A stretch of 64,000 bases of DNA. It comes from Acidimicrobiales bacterium (GTDB lineage: Bacteria; Actinomycetota; Acidimicrobiia; Acidimicrobiales; Aldehydirespiratoraceae). The position numbers were made by a program, and so were the translations under genes. A model generated the notes under the pieces. That model made no database searches. It had not been told where the DNA came from and was given only the letters and a program-made list of their open reading frames with translations. The stretch covers positions 1 through 64,000 of the forward strand of contig JAQWMR010000017.1 in NCBI GenBank assembly GCA_029246685.1, read 5' to 3'. This document shows positions 34,648 through 42,007 of the stretch, in pieces; the stretch's first letter is position 1; each line of letters starts with the position of its first letter.

Positions 34648-35049
34648 ATGGACGCCGATCATCAGGCCATCGTCGAGCTCACGGCTCGCTACTGCTGGTC
34701 CCTCGACACGGGCGACTACCAGCGCCTGCGCGAGGTCTTTCTGCCCGATGCCACCGCGACGCTCGGCAGCTCGGACCAGGACGGCGTGGACGAGATCATC
34801 GAGCGGGTGTCCACGTCACTCGCCAAGTACTCGGGCAGCCAACACATGGTGAGCACCCACGAGATCGCCGTCGACGGCGACACCGCAACCTCACGCTGCT
34901 ACCTCCACGCCCAGCACATCCGCCCCGACGGCGAGCAGCCGCCGCTGTTCACCCTGGCCGGCATCTACGCCGACGACCTGATCCGCACCCCCGACGGCTG
35001 GCGCATCCGTCACCGCACGTTGACCACCCTCTGGACGACCGGCCGCTGA
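34648..35049 (+). CDS. SnoaL/NTF2-like protein
   Basis: 133 aa. HQAIVELTARYCWSLDTGDYQRLREVFLPDATATLG is the SnoaL_4 opening; ISTH-type core (MVSTHEIAVDGDTATSRCYLHAQHI) and DGWRIRHRTLTTLWTTGR complete it. It is monocistronic, divergent from the SDR pair, and followed by a palindromic repeat. Likely an isomerase, dehydratase or cyclase-type helper of the pathway. Confidence 0.75.
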   Translation: MDADHQAIVELTARYCWSLDTGDYQRLREVFLPDATATLGSSDQDGVDEIIERVSTSLAKYSGSQHMVSTHEIAVDGDTATSRCYLHAQHIRPDGEQPPLFTLAGIYADDLIRTPDGWRIRHRTLTTLWTTGR

Positions 35050-35051
35050 CC

Positions 35052-35083
35052 CGCTGCAATTGGGGTCAGACCCCCGCTGCACT
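35052..35083. repeat. Dispersed palindromic repeat, copy 1 (intergenic)
   Basis: The core GGGGTCAGACCCC (35062-35074) is flanked on both sides by the direct repeat CCGCTGCA. It lies between convergent SnoaL-like and TetR genes, where it may also act as a terminator. The same core recurs at 40.93 and 44.24 kb. Confidence 0.65.
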
Positions 35084-35092
35084 TTTGGCGAG

Positions 35093-35716
35093 TCAGCGTT
35101 TCGGGTCGGCGACGCTGCCGCGAAGCACGAACATGAAGCCGTCGAGTGCCTGGCGGTGTTCGCGGTGGTCGTTCGAGAGGCCGTCGGTCAGGCCGATCGT
35201 GAATGCCCGGATGTAGCTGATCATCGCGGCGCGGTCGCCCTTCGACACCTCGCCGGTCTTGAGGCCGCAGTCGACGATGCCCTCGAAGAATCCGTCGCGG
35301 CGGATGTCGCCCGTGCCGAGCGCGTCGGACAGTTCGGGGATGCGGCGTCGGTCGATCCGGCTGGCGCCGAGGAACTGCGCGAGCGATGCATCGTCGCGGT
35401 TGAGCTGGTGGGCAGTCTCGAGGACCGCCTCGAGCTTTCCGACCATCGTGTCGGCCTCTCGCTCCGCCTTGGCGAATCGCTGGTAGACGCGGTTCTGCAC
35501 CTCGTCGAGCACGGCGGAGTAGAGGTCCAGCTTCGAATCGAAGTAGTGGTACATCGCGCCGGTGGTGATGCCCGCCTCGTTGGCGACCGTGCGGTTCGTG
35601 GTCGCCTCGTAGCCGAGTTCCGCGAAGCAGCGACGGGCGACGTCGATGATGCGGCCGCGGGTCTCGGCTGAGCTGGAGGCCGGTGGTCGGCCGAGGCGTC
35701 GGGAGTTCTTTGCCAT
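35093..35716 (-). CDS. TetR-family transcriptional regulator
   Basis: 207 aa. The N-terminal TetR helix-turn-helix is complete: ETRGRIIDVARRCFAELGYE, TTNRTVANEAGITTGAMYHYF (recognition helix about residues 49-58), then SKLDLYSAVLDEV. The C-terminal ligand-binding domain is divergent in sequence. It is the only transcription factor gene in the 44-kb catabolic region. Its promoter gap carries operator site 9, so autoregulation and control of the nine other sites by this protein is the simplest model. The ligand would be a pathway intermediate, perhaps an acyl-CoA. Confidence 0.93.
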   Translation of the reverse strand: MAKNSRRLGRPPASSSAETRGRIIDVARRCFAELGYEATTNRTVANEAGITTGAMYHYFDSKLDLYSAVLDEVQNRVYQRFAKAEREADTMVGKLEAVLETAHQLNRDDASLAQFLGASRIDRRRIPELSDALGTGDIRRDGFFEGIVDCGLKTGEVSKGDRAAMISYIRAFTIGLTDGLSNDHREHRQALDGFMFVLRGSVADPKR

Positions 35717-35760
35717 CTCGATGAAGGGTAGAAGCTTTGTTGTGGGCGCGGCTTCGCTCG

Positions 35761-35782
35761 CGACCTATCGACCGGTTAATTT
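35761..35782. promoter_or_regulatory. Operator-like site 9 (tetR/acyl-CoA dehydrogenase divergent promoter)
   Basis: On the minus strand AAATTAACCGG then TCGATAGGTCG. On the plus strand TAATTT ends 7 nt before the GTG at 35790, giving a leaderless acyl-CoA dehydrogenase transcript. The TetR start lies 44 bp to the left. Confidence 0.75.
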
Positions 35783-35789
35783 ACACCTC

Positions 35790-37049
35790 GTGACCGCATC
35801 CGTCGAAGAGTTCGCTGCTGAAGCCGCGTCGTGGCTCGCTCAGAACTGCGAATCCAGGAGCGACGAACCGCTTGAGACGGAGCTCGTCTGGGGCGACGGT
35901 GAGTTCAGCGTCGCCGTCTTCCACGCGCTCTCGTTCGACGAGGAGCGCGACCTGTTGGAGTCCGCCAAGGAGTGGCAACAGCGCAAGGCATCGCGCGGCT
36001 ACCACGCCATCACCGGTGACCCTGCCTGGGGTGGGCTGGGGCTCAGCAAGGAGCACGCCCGAGCGTTCGCCGCGGTTGAGCGAGGCTTCGAGCCGCCGCC
36101 GCGGCACGAGTCGTTCAGTGTGACCGTGGGTCTCATCGCTCCGACCGTCGAACTCTTCGGGACCGACGAGCAGAAGGAGCAGTTCGTCGCCCAGTTCCTC
36201 GCGGCTGAGATGCTGTGCTGCCAGCTGTTCTCCGAACCCGGCGCCGGCACCGACCTCGGCGCGCTCGGGTGCCGCGCCGTTCGTGACGGCGACGAGTGGG
36301 TCATCAACGGCCAGAAGGTCTGGAGCTCAGGCGCCCAGTTCTGCGAGTGGGGGGAACTCATTGCCCGCTCCGACCCGGACGCCGTCAAGCACAAGGGCAT
36401 GACTGCATTCATGGTCCCGATGGACGCCGAGGGCGTGGAGATCCGGCCGATCAAGCAGATGAGCGGCGGCACGTCCTTCAACGAGGTGTTCTTCAACGAC
36501 TGCCGCGTGCATGACTCGCTGCGCCTCGGCCCGGAGGGCGAAGGCTGGAAGGTCGCGCTGACCACGCTCGGCTTCGAGAGGGACAAGAGCGACTCGGGCG
36601 GCAGTTCGAGCGGGCGTGTCGGCGGAAGCTGGCGTCAGCTGCTGGCAACGGCTGAGGCCCTGGGCGTTACCGACGATGCAGTCATGCGCCAGGACCTGAT
36701 GGACGTCTACATCCATGGCCGCGTCGAAGCGATGCTCAACCGACGCGCGAGCGACCTCGCCCGCGAGGGCACGCCCGGCCCCGAGGGGTCGCTCGGCAAG
36801 CTGATGTGGACCGAAGGCATGACGAAGATGGCCGACGTCGCCTCGCGCATTCTGCAGTCTCGACTCGTCGTCGACACGGGTGAGTGGGGCACTTGGGAGT
36901 GGGGCGAGCACGTCCTCGGGGCGCCCGGCTATCGGATCGCCGGCGGCTCCGACGAGGTCCAGCGCAACATCATCGGCGAGCGCGTCCTCGGCCTTCCGGG
37001 CGAGCCCCGTGTGGACAAGGGCATCCCCTGGAAAGATGTTCCTCGGTAG
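35790..37049 (+). CDS. Acyl-CoA dehydrogenase
   Basis: 419 aa. CCQLFSEPGAGTDLGALGCRAVRDGDEWVINGQKVWSS is the FAD/acyl-CoA active-site region, and MSGGTSFNEVFFNDCRV and the C-terminal PGYRIAGGSDEVQRNIIGERVLGLPGEP are diagnostic. The N-terminal domain is of normal size. The start GTG at 35790 is chosen from its position 7 nt after a -10 element in operator site 9. It introduces an alpha-beta double bond into a CoA thioester. The sequence resembles the FadE-type enzymes used for branched or cyclic acyl-CoAs in actinobacteria. Confidence 0.93.
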   Translation: MTASVEEFAAEAASWLAQNCESRSDEPLETELVWGDGEFSVAVFHALSFDEERDLLESAKEWQQRKASRGYHAITGDPAWGGLGLSKEHARAFAAVERGFEPPPRHESFSVTVGLIAPTVELFGTDEQKEQFVAQFLAAEMLCCQLFSEPGAGTDLGALGCRAVRDGDEWVINGQKVWSSGAQFCEWGELIARSDPDAVKHKGMTAFMVPMDAEGVEIRPIKQMSGGTSFNEVFFNDCRVHDSLRLGPEGEGWKVALTTLGFERDKSDSGGSSSGRVGGSWRQLLATAEALGVTDDAVMRQDLMDVYIHGRVEAMLNRRASDLAREGTPGPEGSLGKLMWTEGMTKMADVASRILQSRLVVDTGEWGTWEWGEHVLGAPGYRIAGGSDEVQRNIIGERVLGLPGEPRVDKGIPWKDVPR

Positions 37050-37061
37050 CAATCCCGATAG

Positions 37062-37083
37062 AAACTAACCAGTCGATCAATTC
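37062..37083. promoter_or_regulatory. Operator-like site 10
   Basis: AAACTAACCAG then TCGATCAATTC, between the acyl-CoA dehydrogenase stop and the next SDR. It is the only copy not in a divergent gap. It would control the SDR-ThuA-E1a-E1b-E2-PPDK-like operon. Confidence 0.72.
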
Positions 37084-37096
37084 TGGAGCAGAACAC

Positions 37097-37852
37097 ATGG
37101 ATCTCGGACTCGCTGGCAAGAAGGCGCTCATCACCGGCTCGACCAAGGGGATCGGACGCGCCGTTGCTGAGACGCTTCTCGCCGAAGGCGCCTCGGTCGC
37201 GATTTGTGCGCGCAGCGCAGAGGACGTCGACGCCGCCGTCGCCGAGCTCAGCTCGCAGGGGACTGTCGTCGGCGGCATCGTCGATGCGGCCGATCTGGGG
37301 TCGCTTGAAAGCTGGATCGCCAGCAGCGCTGAGCAGCTTGGCGGGATCGACATCTACGTCCACAACACCTCGGGCAAGCCGCAGAAGGTCCTCGACGACT
37401 GGTCGAAGAACTTCGAGATCGACCTGAAGGCGCTGGTCGGCGGAGCCGCCGTCGCCAAGGAGGCGCTCGCCGAGGGTGGCGGGTCGCTGATCAGCATCGG
37501 CACCACGGCCGCAGCGGAGCACTTCGGCTCCGGCTCGAACAGCTACAGCGCCTTCAAGGCTGCCGTCACGAACTGGACACTCGGTCAAGCGCAGGTTCTC
37601 GGCGCCCAGGGCATCCGCTGCAACGTCGTGTCGCCCGGTCCGATCATGGTCGAGGGTGGCGACTGGGACATGATCCGCGACGCTCGACCGGAGCTGTTCG
37701 AGACCGTGTCCAAGGCGCACCCCGGTGGGTCGATCGGCAACACGCAGGACATCGCCAACACAGTCGCCTTCCTCGCGAGCCCGGCCGCCGGCCACATCAA
37801 CGGCGCCAACCTCACGGTCGACGGCGGCTTCCTCAAGCGTGTCAACTACTGA
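37097..37852 (+). CDS. Short-chain dehydrogenase/reductase (SDR)
   Basis: 251 aa. LAGKKALITGSTKGIGRAVAETL, ICARSAEDV (Arg suggests NADP), HNTSGKPQKV, ISIGTTAAAEHFGSGSNSYSAFKAAV (Tyr-x3-Lys; the Ser position lies in a Thr-rich stretch), NVVSPGPIMVEGG and INGANLTVDGGFLKRVNY. A CTGGAG ribosome site precedes the ATG. It is the first gene of a six-gene operon controlled by operator site 10. Confidence 0.92.
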   Translation: MDLGLAGKKALITGSTKGIGRAVAETLLAEGASVAICARSAEDVDAAVAELSSQGTVVGGIVDAADLGSLESWIASSAEQLGGIDIYVHNTSGKPQKVLDDWSKNFEIDLKALVGGAAVAKEALAEGGGSLISIGTTAAAEHFGSGSNSYSAFKAAVTNWTLGQAQVLGAQGIRCNVVSPGPIMVEGGDWDMIRDARPELFETVSKAHPGGSIGNTQDIANTVAFLASPAAGHINGANLTVDGGFLKRVNY

Positions 37853-37869
37853 GCGGGATTGCCGAGCCA

Positions 37870-38625
37870 ATGGTCGAGCGGGTCGATGCGTACCTCGTCG
37901 CCGGGGGCAAGTACCACGACATCGACTTCGCCCGGCGCGAGCTGCTCGACCTGCTGGCCGAGCACGAACACGTCCGGGTCACGGTCGGTTCGAACTGGGA
38001 CGACATCGACGCGCTCACGAGTTCGGCGTTCGTCGTCTCGTACACGTGCGACGTGCGACCGTCCGAGGCGTCGCAGCACGCGATGCGGGCGTGGGTCGAA
38101 GGTGGCGGCCGGTGGGTTGCCCTCCACGGCACCAACACCGCACTCGATCTGCCCCGGCCGAACGGGGTCGAGTCGCCGCGTTGTTTCCCGACTTGGGTCG
38201 ACACGCTCGGCAGCCAGTTCATCGCCCACCCGAAGATCGCGCCGTACCCCGTCCGTCTCAGCGATCCCGATCATTGGCTCGTCGCCGGCGTCGACGAGTT
38301 CGAGACGGACGACGAGCTGTACCTGATGGAGTATCCCGACCGCGGCGCACTGCAGCCGCTGCTCCACACGACGTACTCCGGTGAGGCGCCCGGGTTCGAA
38401 GAGGACGACTGGACGACGGGCGACGAGACCCACCTCGTGCAATACGTGCGGCCGTTCGGTACGGGCGCCGTGCTCTACAACACCCTCGGCCACTGCCGCG
38501 GCCACTTCGACATGGTCCCGCTGAAGGACTACCACCCCACGATCGATCGCTGTTCGTGGGAGAAGCCCGAGTACTACGAGCTGCTTCGCCGAGCCATCCG
38601 CTGGGCGCTCGGCGAGACTGCCTGA
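37870..38625 (+). CDS. ThuA-like protein, copy 2
   Basis: 251 aa. VDAYLVAGGKYHDIDFARRELL, VVSYTCDVRPSEA, WVALHGTNTALDLP, FETDDELYLMEYP and GTGAVLYNTLGHCRGHFDM mark the ThuA-like domain. It is related to the protein at 29746-30537 but only distantly. It lies between an SDR and the E1 alpha gene (17-bp and 12-bp gaps), so it is clearly part of the pathway operon. In this family the conserved Asp-Glu and His suggest an enzymatic role on a carbohydrate-like or lactone intermediate; activity unassigned. Confidence 0.8.
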   Translation: MVERVDAYLVAGGKYHDIDFARRELLDLLAEHEHVRVTVGSNWDDIDALTSSAFVVSYTCDVRPSEASQHAMRAWVEGGGRWVALHGTNTALDLPRPNGVESPRCFPTWVDTLGSQFIAHPKIAPYPVRLSDPDHWLVAGVDEFETDDELYLMEYPDRGALQPLLHTTYSGEAPGFEEDDWTTGDETHLVQYVRPFGTGAVLYNTLGHCRGHFDMVPLKDYHPTIDRCSWEKPEYYELLRRAIRWALGETA

Positions 38626-38637
38626 CCGGAGAGATTC

Positions 38638-39660
38638 ATGCCGCTGGACCCCGAGATCGTTAAGGACCTGCACCGTCGCATGGTGCGGATCCGCTTCTTC
38701 GAAGAGGCCGCGGGTCGCCTGTTCGAGGCTAACAAGATGCCCGGCTTCATTCACCTCTATGTCGGCCAGGAAGCAGTCGCCGCGGGCGTCAGCGTTGCGC
38801 TGCGCGATGAGGACCAGATCAGCTCGACCCACCGCGGCCATGGCCATCTCGTCGCCAAGGGTGGCGACCTCAACAAGATGATGGCCGAGCTCATGGGCAA
38901 GGCCACGGGCTACTGCAACGGCAAGGGCGGCTCGATGCACATCTGCGACCTCGAGCTCAACATGCTCGGGGCCAACGGCATCGTCGGCGGCGGCGTGCCG
39001 ATCGCAGTCGGGGCCGGCTTCGCCAACAAGTACAGCGGCAACGAGACCGTGTCCGTCGTCTTCTTCGGCGATGGTTCCACCAACATCGGCGCCTTCCACG
39101 AGGCCGCAAACATGGCAGCCGCGCTGAAGCTGCCGGTGCTGTTCGTGTGCGAGAACAACGGGTACGCCGAATACACGCCGCGCGAGCAATCGATGGCGAT
39201 CAAGGACGTCGCCGAACGGGCCGGGGCCTACGGAATGCCGAGCAAGATCGTCGACGGCATGGACGCGATGGCGGTCTTCGAAGCGACCGAGTCGGCGCTC
39301 GTGTCTGTGCGCGCGGGGGAGGGGCCGTACTTCTTGGAGTGCAAGACGTACCGCTACTACAACCACCACGGCATCCAGAACCTCGGCCTGTCCTACCGGA
39401 CCGACGAGGAAGTCGAGGAGTGGAAGGGCCGCGACGCCATCGATGCGATCGAAGCGCGGATGGTGGCCGACGGCGTGGCGAGCGAGGCTGAGGTCGAGGC
39501 GAACCGGGCATCGATTCAGGCGGAGGTGGACGAGGCCATCGATTTCGCCGACTCGAGCCCCATGCCGGATCCGGCCGACCTGCTCGACAATGTGTATTCG
39601 GACGCTGTCTCTTCGGACGCTGTCTCTTCGGACGCTGTGAACTCGGAGGTCCGGTCATGA
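38638..39660 (+). CDS. Thiamine-diphosphate dehydrogenase E1 alpha subunit (pyruvate/acetoin type)
   Basis: 340 aa. LYVGQEAVAAGVSVALRDEDQ, HRGHGHLVAKG, GKGGSMHICDLELNMLGANGIVGGGVPIAVGAG and the ThDP motif VVFFGDGSTNIGAFHEAANMA with ENNGYAEYTP are the standard E1 alpha pattern. The GGSMH form and operon layout are closest to acetoin dehydrogenase AcoA or the heterotetrameric PDH alpha subunit. The C-terminus carries a repeat tail encoded by 15-bp tandem repeats. ATGA overlap with E1 beta. Confidence 0.92.
   Translation: MPLDPEIVKDLHRRMVRIRFFEEAAGRLFEANKMPGFIHLYVGQEAVAAGVSVALRDEDQISSTHRGHGHLVAKGGDLNKMMAELMGKATGYCNGKGGSMHICDLELNMLGANGIVGGGVPIAVGAGFANKYSGNETVSVVFFGDGSTNIGAFHEAANMAAALKLPVLFVCENNGYAEYTPREQSMAIKDVAERAGAYGMPSKIVDGMDAMAVFEATESALVSVRAGEGPYFLECKTYRYYNHHGIQNLGLSYRTDEEVEEWKGRDAIDAIEARMVADGVASEAEVEANRASIQAEVDEAIDFADSSPMPDPADLLDNVYSDAVSSDAVSSDAVNSEVRS
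39598..39642 (+). repeat. 15-bp tandem repeat encoding the E1 alpha tail
   Basis: Two exact copies of TCGGACGCTGTCTCT plus one partial copy, encoding a repeated SDAVS unit just before the stop. The repeat is in frame and lies outside the conserved domain, so the copy number can probably vary by slippage. Confidence 0.85.
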
Positions 39661-40661
39661 GTGGCCGTGAGCTCTCCTACTTGCAGGCCTTCAACGAGGC
39701 CATGCATCAGCTCATGGCGGAGGACGACGACGTCTTCGTCGCGGGCGAGGATGTCGCCGGCAAGGGTGGCGTCTTCGGCAGCTTCGTCGGTCTCCTCGAC
39801 GAGTTCGGTGAGCGTCGGATGATCGACACGCCGATCTCCGAGCAGGCGATCGTGGGTCTGGGGATCGGTGCCGCGGTTGCCGGCCTTCGCCCGGTCGTGG
39901 ACCTCATGTTCATGGACTTCGTGCTCGTGTCCATGGACCAGATCGCGAACCAGGCCGCCAAGCTGAAGTACATGTTCGGCGGCAACGCGTCGCTGCCGAT
40001 GACGATCACCACGAACGGCGGCGCCGGCCTCTCGGCCGCGGCGCAGCACAGCCAGAGCCTCGAAGCGATGCTCTGTCACGTGCCTGGTCTGAAGGTCGTC
40101 ATGCCGGCCACGCCGTATGACTGCAAGGGCCTCATGGCCGCGAGTGTGCGAGAGGACAATCCCGTCATCTTCGTGAAGCACAAGCGGATGTTCGGCGTGA
40201 AGGGTGAGGTGCCCGAGGAGCTCTACGAGGTGCCGCTCGGCCAGGCCGCGATCACCCGTGAAGGTTCTGACGTCACGGTCATCGCCTACAGCCGCATGGC
40301 TTCCGAAGCGCTCGCTGCCGCGGCCACGCTGGCCGACGAGGGCGTTGACTGCGAAGTCATCGACCTCCGCACCGTGCAGCCGCTCGACATCGAGACGATC
40401 GTCGCTTCGGCTCGCAAGACGAACCGGATCGTGGTCGTGCACGAGGCGGTCCGCTTCGGTGGGCTGGGCGCCGAGATCGCCGCTCAGATCCAGGAGCACG
40501 CCTTCGATCATCTCGATGCGCCGGTCGCTCGGGTGGGCGCACCGTTCTCGCCGATCCCGTTCAGTCCCGCGCTCGAGACGGCCTACGTGCCATCGGCCGA
40601 GCGGATCGCTGCAGAGATCCGCGCCACGATGCATCGTCCGGCTCCGGGAGTCACGGTCTGA
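39657..40661 (+). CDS. Dehydrogenase E1 beta subunit (pyruvate/acetoin type)
   Basis: 334 aa. SYLQAFNEAMHQLMAEDDDVFVAGEDVAGKGGVFG, DTPISEQAIVGLGIGAAVAGLRPV, MDFVLVSMDQIANQAAKLKYMFGG, GAGLSAAAQHSQSLEAMLCHVPGLKVVMPATPYDCKGL, and the C-terminal transketolase domain VIDLRTVQPLDIETIVASARKTNR. All are typical of E1 beta. Start ATG overlaps the alpha stop; E2 begins 2 nt after the stop. Confidence 0.93.
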   Translation: MSGRELSYLQAFNEAMHQLMAEDDDVFVAGEDVAGKGGVFGSFVGLLDEFGERRMIDTPISEQAIVGLGIGAAVAGLRPVVDLMFMDFVLVSMDQIANQAAKLKYMFGGNASLPMTITTNGGAGLSAAAQHSQSLEAMLCHVPGLKVVMPATPYDCKGLMAASVREDNPVIFVKHKRMFGVKGEVPEELYEVPLGQAAITREGSDVTVIAYSRMASEALAAAATLADEGVDCEVIDLRTVQPLDIETIVASARKTNRIVVVHEAVRFGGLGAEIAAQIQEHAFDHLDAPVARVGAPFSPIPFSPALETAYVPSAERIAAEIRATMHRPAPGVTV

Positions 40662-40663
40662 CG

Positions 40664-42007
40664 ATGGCGGTCGAGTTCGCGATGCCCAAGCTCGGCCTCA
40701 CGATGGAGGCCGGCACGATCCTCGAGTGGCTCGTCGAGTCCGGCTCGGAGGTCGCCGCCGGCGACGCCGTGCTCGTCATCGAGACGGACAAGGTCGAGAG
40801 CGAAGTCGAGGCCAACGCGGCCGGCCGGCTCCACATCACCGGCGAGAAGGGCCAGTCCTACGACTGCGGCGTCCGTATCGGCTGGTTCCTGGCCGACGGC
40901 GAAGACGCACCGTCCGAGACCACCCCAGTTGAAAGATCGGGGTCTGACCCCTCTTCCAACTCGGCTCCCGCCGCAACGGTGACACGACCGGTGGATGCTG
41001 CACCGACGGGTGGCCGGCTGCTTGCCTCACCGAACGCGAAACGGGTGGCCGCTGAACGAGGCATCGATCTTCAGGGCGTTGTCGGCACTGGTCCCGGCGG
41101 CCGCATCACCTCCGAAGACGTGCCGCTCACCGCGCCGGTGGCCGCGGCCGGAAACTGGCCGGCCACGATCGCGGCCCGCCAACTCGCCGAGTTGCTCGGC
41201 GTCGATCTCGCGTCCGTGGCCGCGGGCGGACCGGAGGGACGCGTCAGTCGAGAAGACGTCGCCCGCCACGTCCGCGGCCGTCTCGCGGCGGAACCAGCCG
41301 CGGCCGCCTCATCCGCGCCGTCGCTGCTGCCAGCGCTGCAGCCGCCGACTGAGGTCGTCCCGCTCGCAGGCATGCGGGGCACGATCGCCTCTCGCATGCA
41401 CGAGTCGCTCCAGCAGATGGCGCAGCTGACGCTCACAATGGATGCGGTCATGGACGCGGTGATCGCGGACCGTTCGGCGCGCACGGACAAGCCGGGATAC
41501 ACGGACTATGTGATCGCCGCGGCCGCCGGCGCCCTCCGCGACCATCCGGTGGTGAACAGCCAGATCACCGCCGACGGAGTGGCGCTACTCCCCGAGATCC
41601 ACGTCGGCATGGCGGTCGCGCTCGACGGTGGGCTCGTGGTGCCCGTCGTGACGAACACCGACGAGCGCTCGATCGAAGAGGTCTCGACGGAGACGACGCG
41701 CCTCGCGGCGGCAGCCCGCGACGGCAAGCTCGGCCTCTCCGATCTCGAAGGCGGCACGTTCTCCGTCACCGCTCTCGGGATGTACGGCGTCGATGCGTTC
41801 ACGCCCGTGATCAATCCGCCGAACACGGCGATCCTGGGCGTCGGCCGGCTCCGCGATGAGGTGCGAGTCGTCGACGGCGACGTCACATCGATCAAGGTCT
41901 TGACCCTCAGCCTCACGTGGGACCACCGAGCCTTCGACGGTGCGCCGGCGGCGGAGTTCGCCGCGAGCGTGCGTGCCCGGCTGGAGGGATGGGGGAGCAC
42001 CGCGTGA
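40664..42007 (+). CDS. 2-oxoacid/acetoin dehydrogenase E2 (dihydrolipoamide acyltransferase) with two PSBDs
   Basis: 447 aa. The lipoyl domain is at 1-80 with the lipoyl Lys43 in IETDKVESEV. Next is a linker (81-117), then two peripheral-subunit-binding domains in tandem (about 119-153, LASPNAKRVAAERGIDL with GTGPGGRITSEDV; about 167-201, ARQLAELLGVDLASV with GGPEGRVSREDV). The catalytic domain runs from 232, ending with the DHRAFDGAPAAEF active-site His. Most single-lipoyl E2s have one PSBD. A 35-bp palindrome lies in the linker at 40927-40961. There is no E3 gene nearby. The complex would convert a 2-oxoacid or acetoin-like cleavage product into acyl-CoA. Confidence 0.9.
   Translation: MAVEFAMPKLGLTMEAGTILEWLVESGSEVAAGDAVLVIETDKVESEVEANAAGRLHITGEKGQSYDCGVRIGWFLADGEDAPSETTPVERSGSDPSSNSAPAATVTRPVDAAPTGGRLLASPNAKRVAAERGIDLQGVVGTGPGGRITSEDVPLTAPVAAAGNWPATIAARQLAELLGVDLASVAAGGPEGRVSREDVARHVRGRLAAEPAAAASSAPSLLPALQPPTEVVPLAGMRGTIASRMHESLQQMAQLTLTMDAVMDAVIADRSARTDKPGYTDYVIAAAAGALRDHPVVNSQITADGVALLPEIHVGMAVALDGGLVVPVVTNTDERSIEEVSTETTRLAAAARDGKLGLSDLEGGTFSVTALGMYGVDAFTPVINPPNTAILGVGRLRDEVRVVDGDVTSIKVLTLSLTWDHRAFDGAPAAEFAASVRARLEGWGSTA
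40927..40961. repeat. Dispersed palindromic repeat, copy 2, inside the E2 coding sequence
   Basis: The core GGGGTCTGACCCC is bracketed by the arms AGTTGAAAGA and TCTTCCAACT, which pair at 9 of 10 positions. It falls in the flexible linker between lipoyl domain and PSBD (residues about 88-100) and keeps the frame open. It shares the core with copies at 35.06 and 44.24 kb. Confidence 0.75.

Noticed and set aside
2347..37083. Assignment of the ten sites to KstR or another named TetR regulator
   Set aside because: The half-site ACTAACC with CGAT does not match the KstR-type AAC-NN-GTT core I know, and the local TetR protein cannot be placed in a named subfamily by eye.
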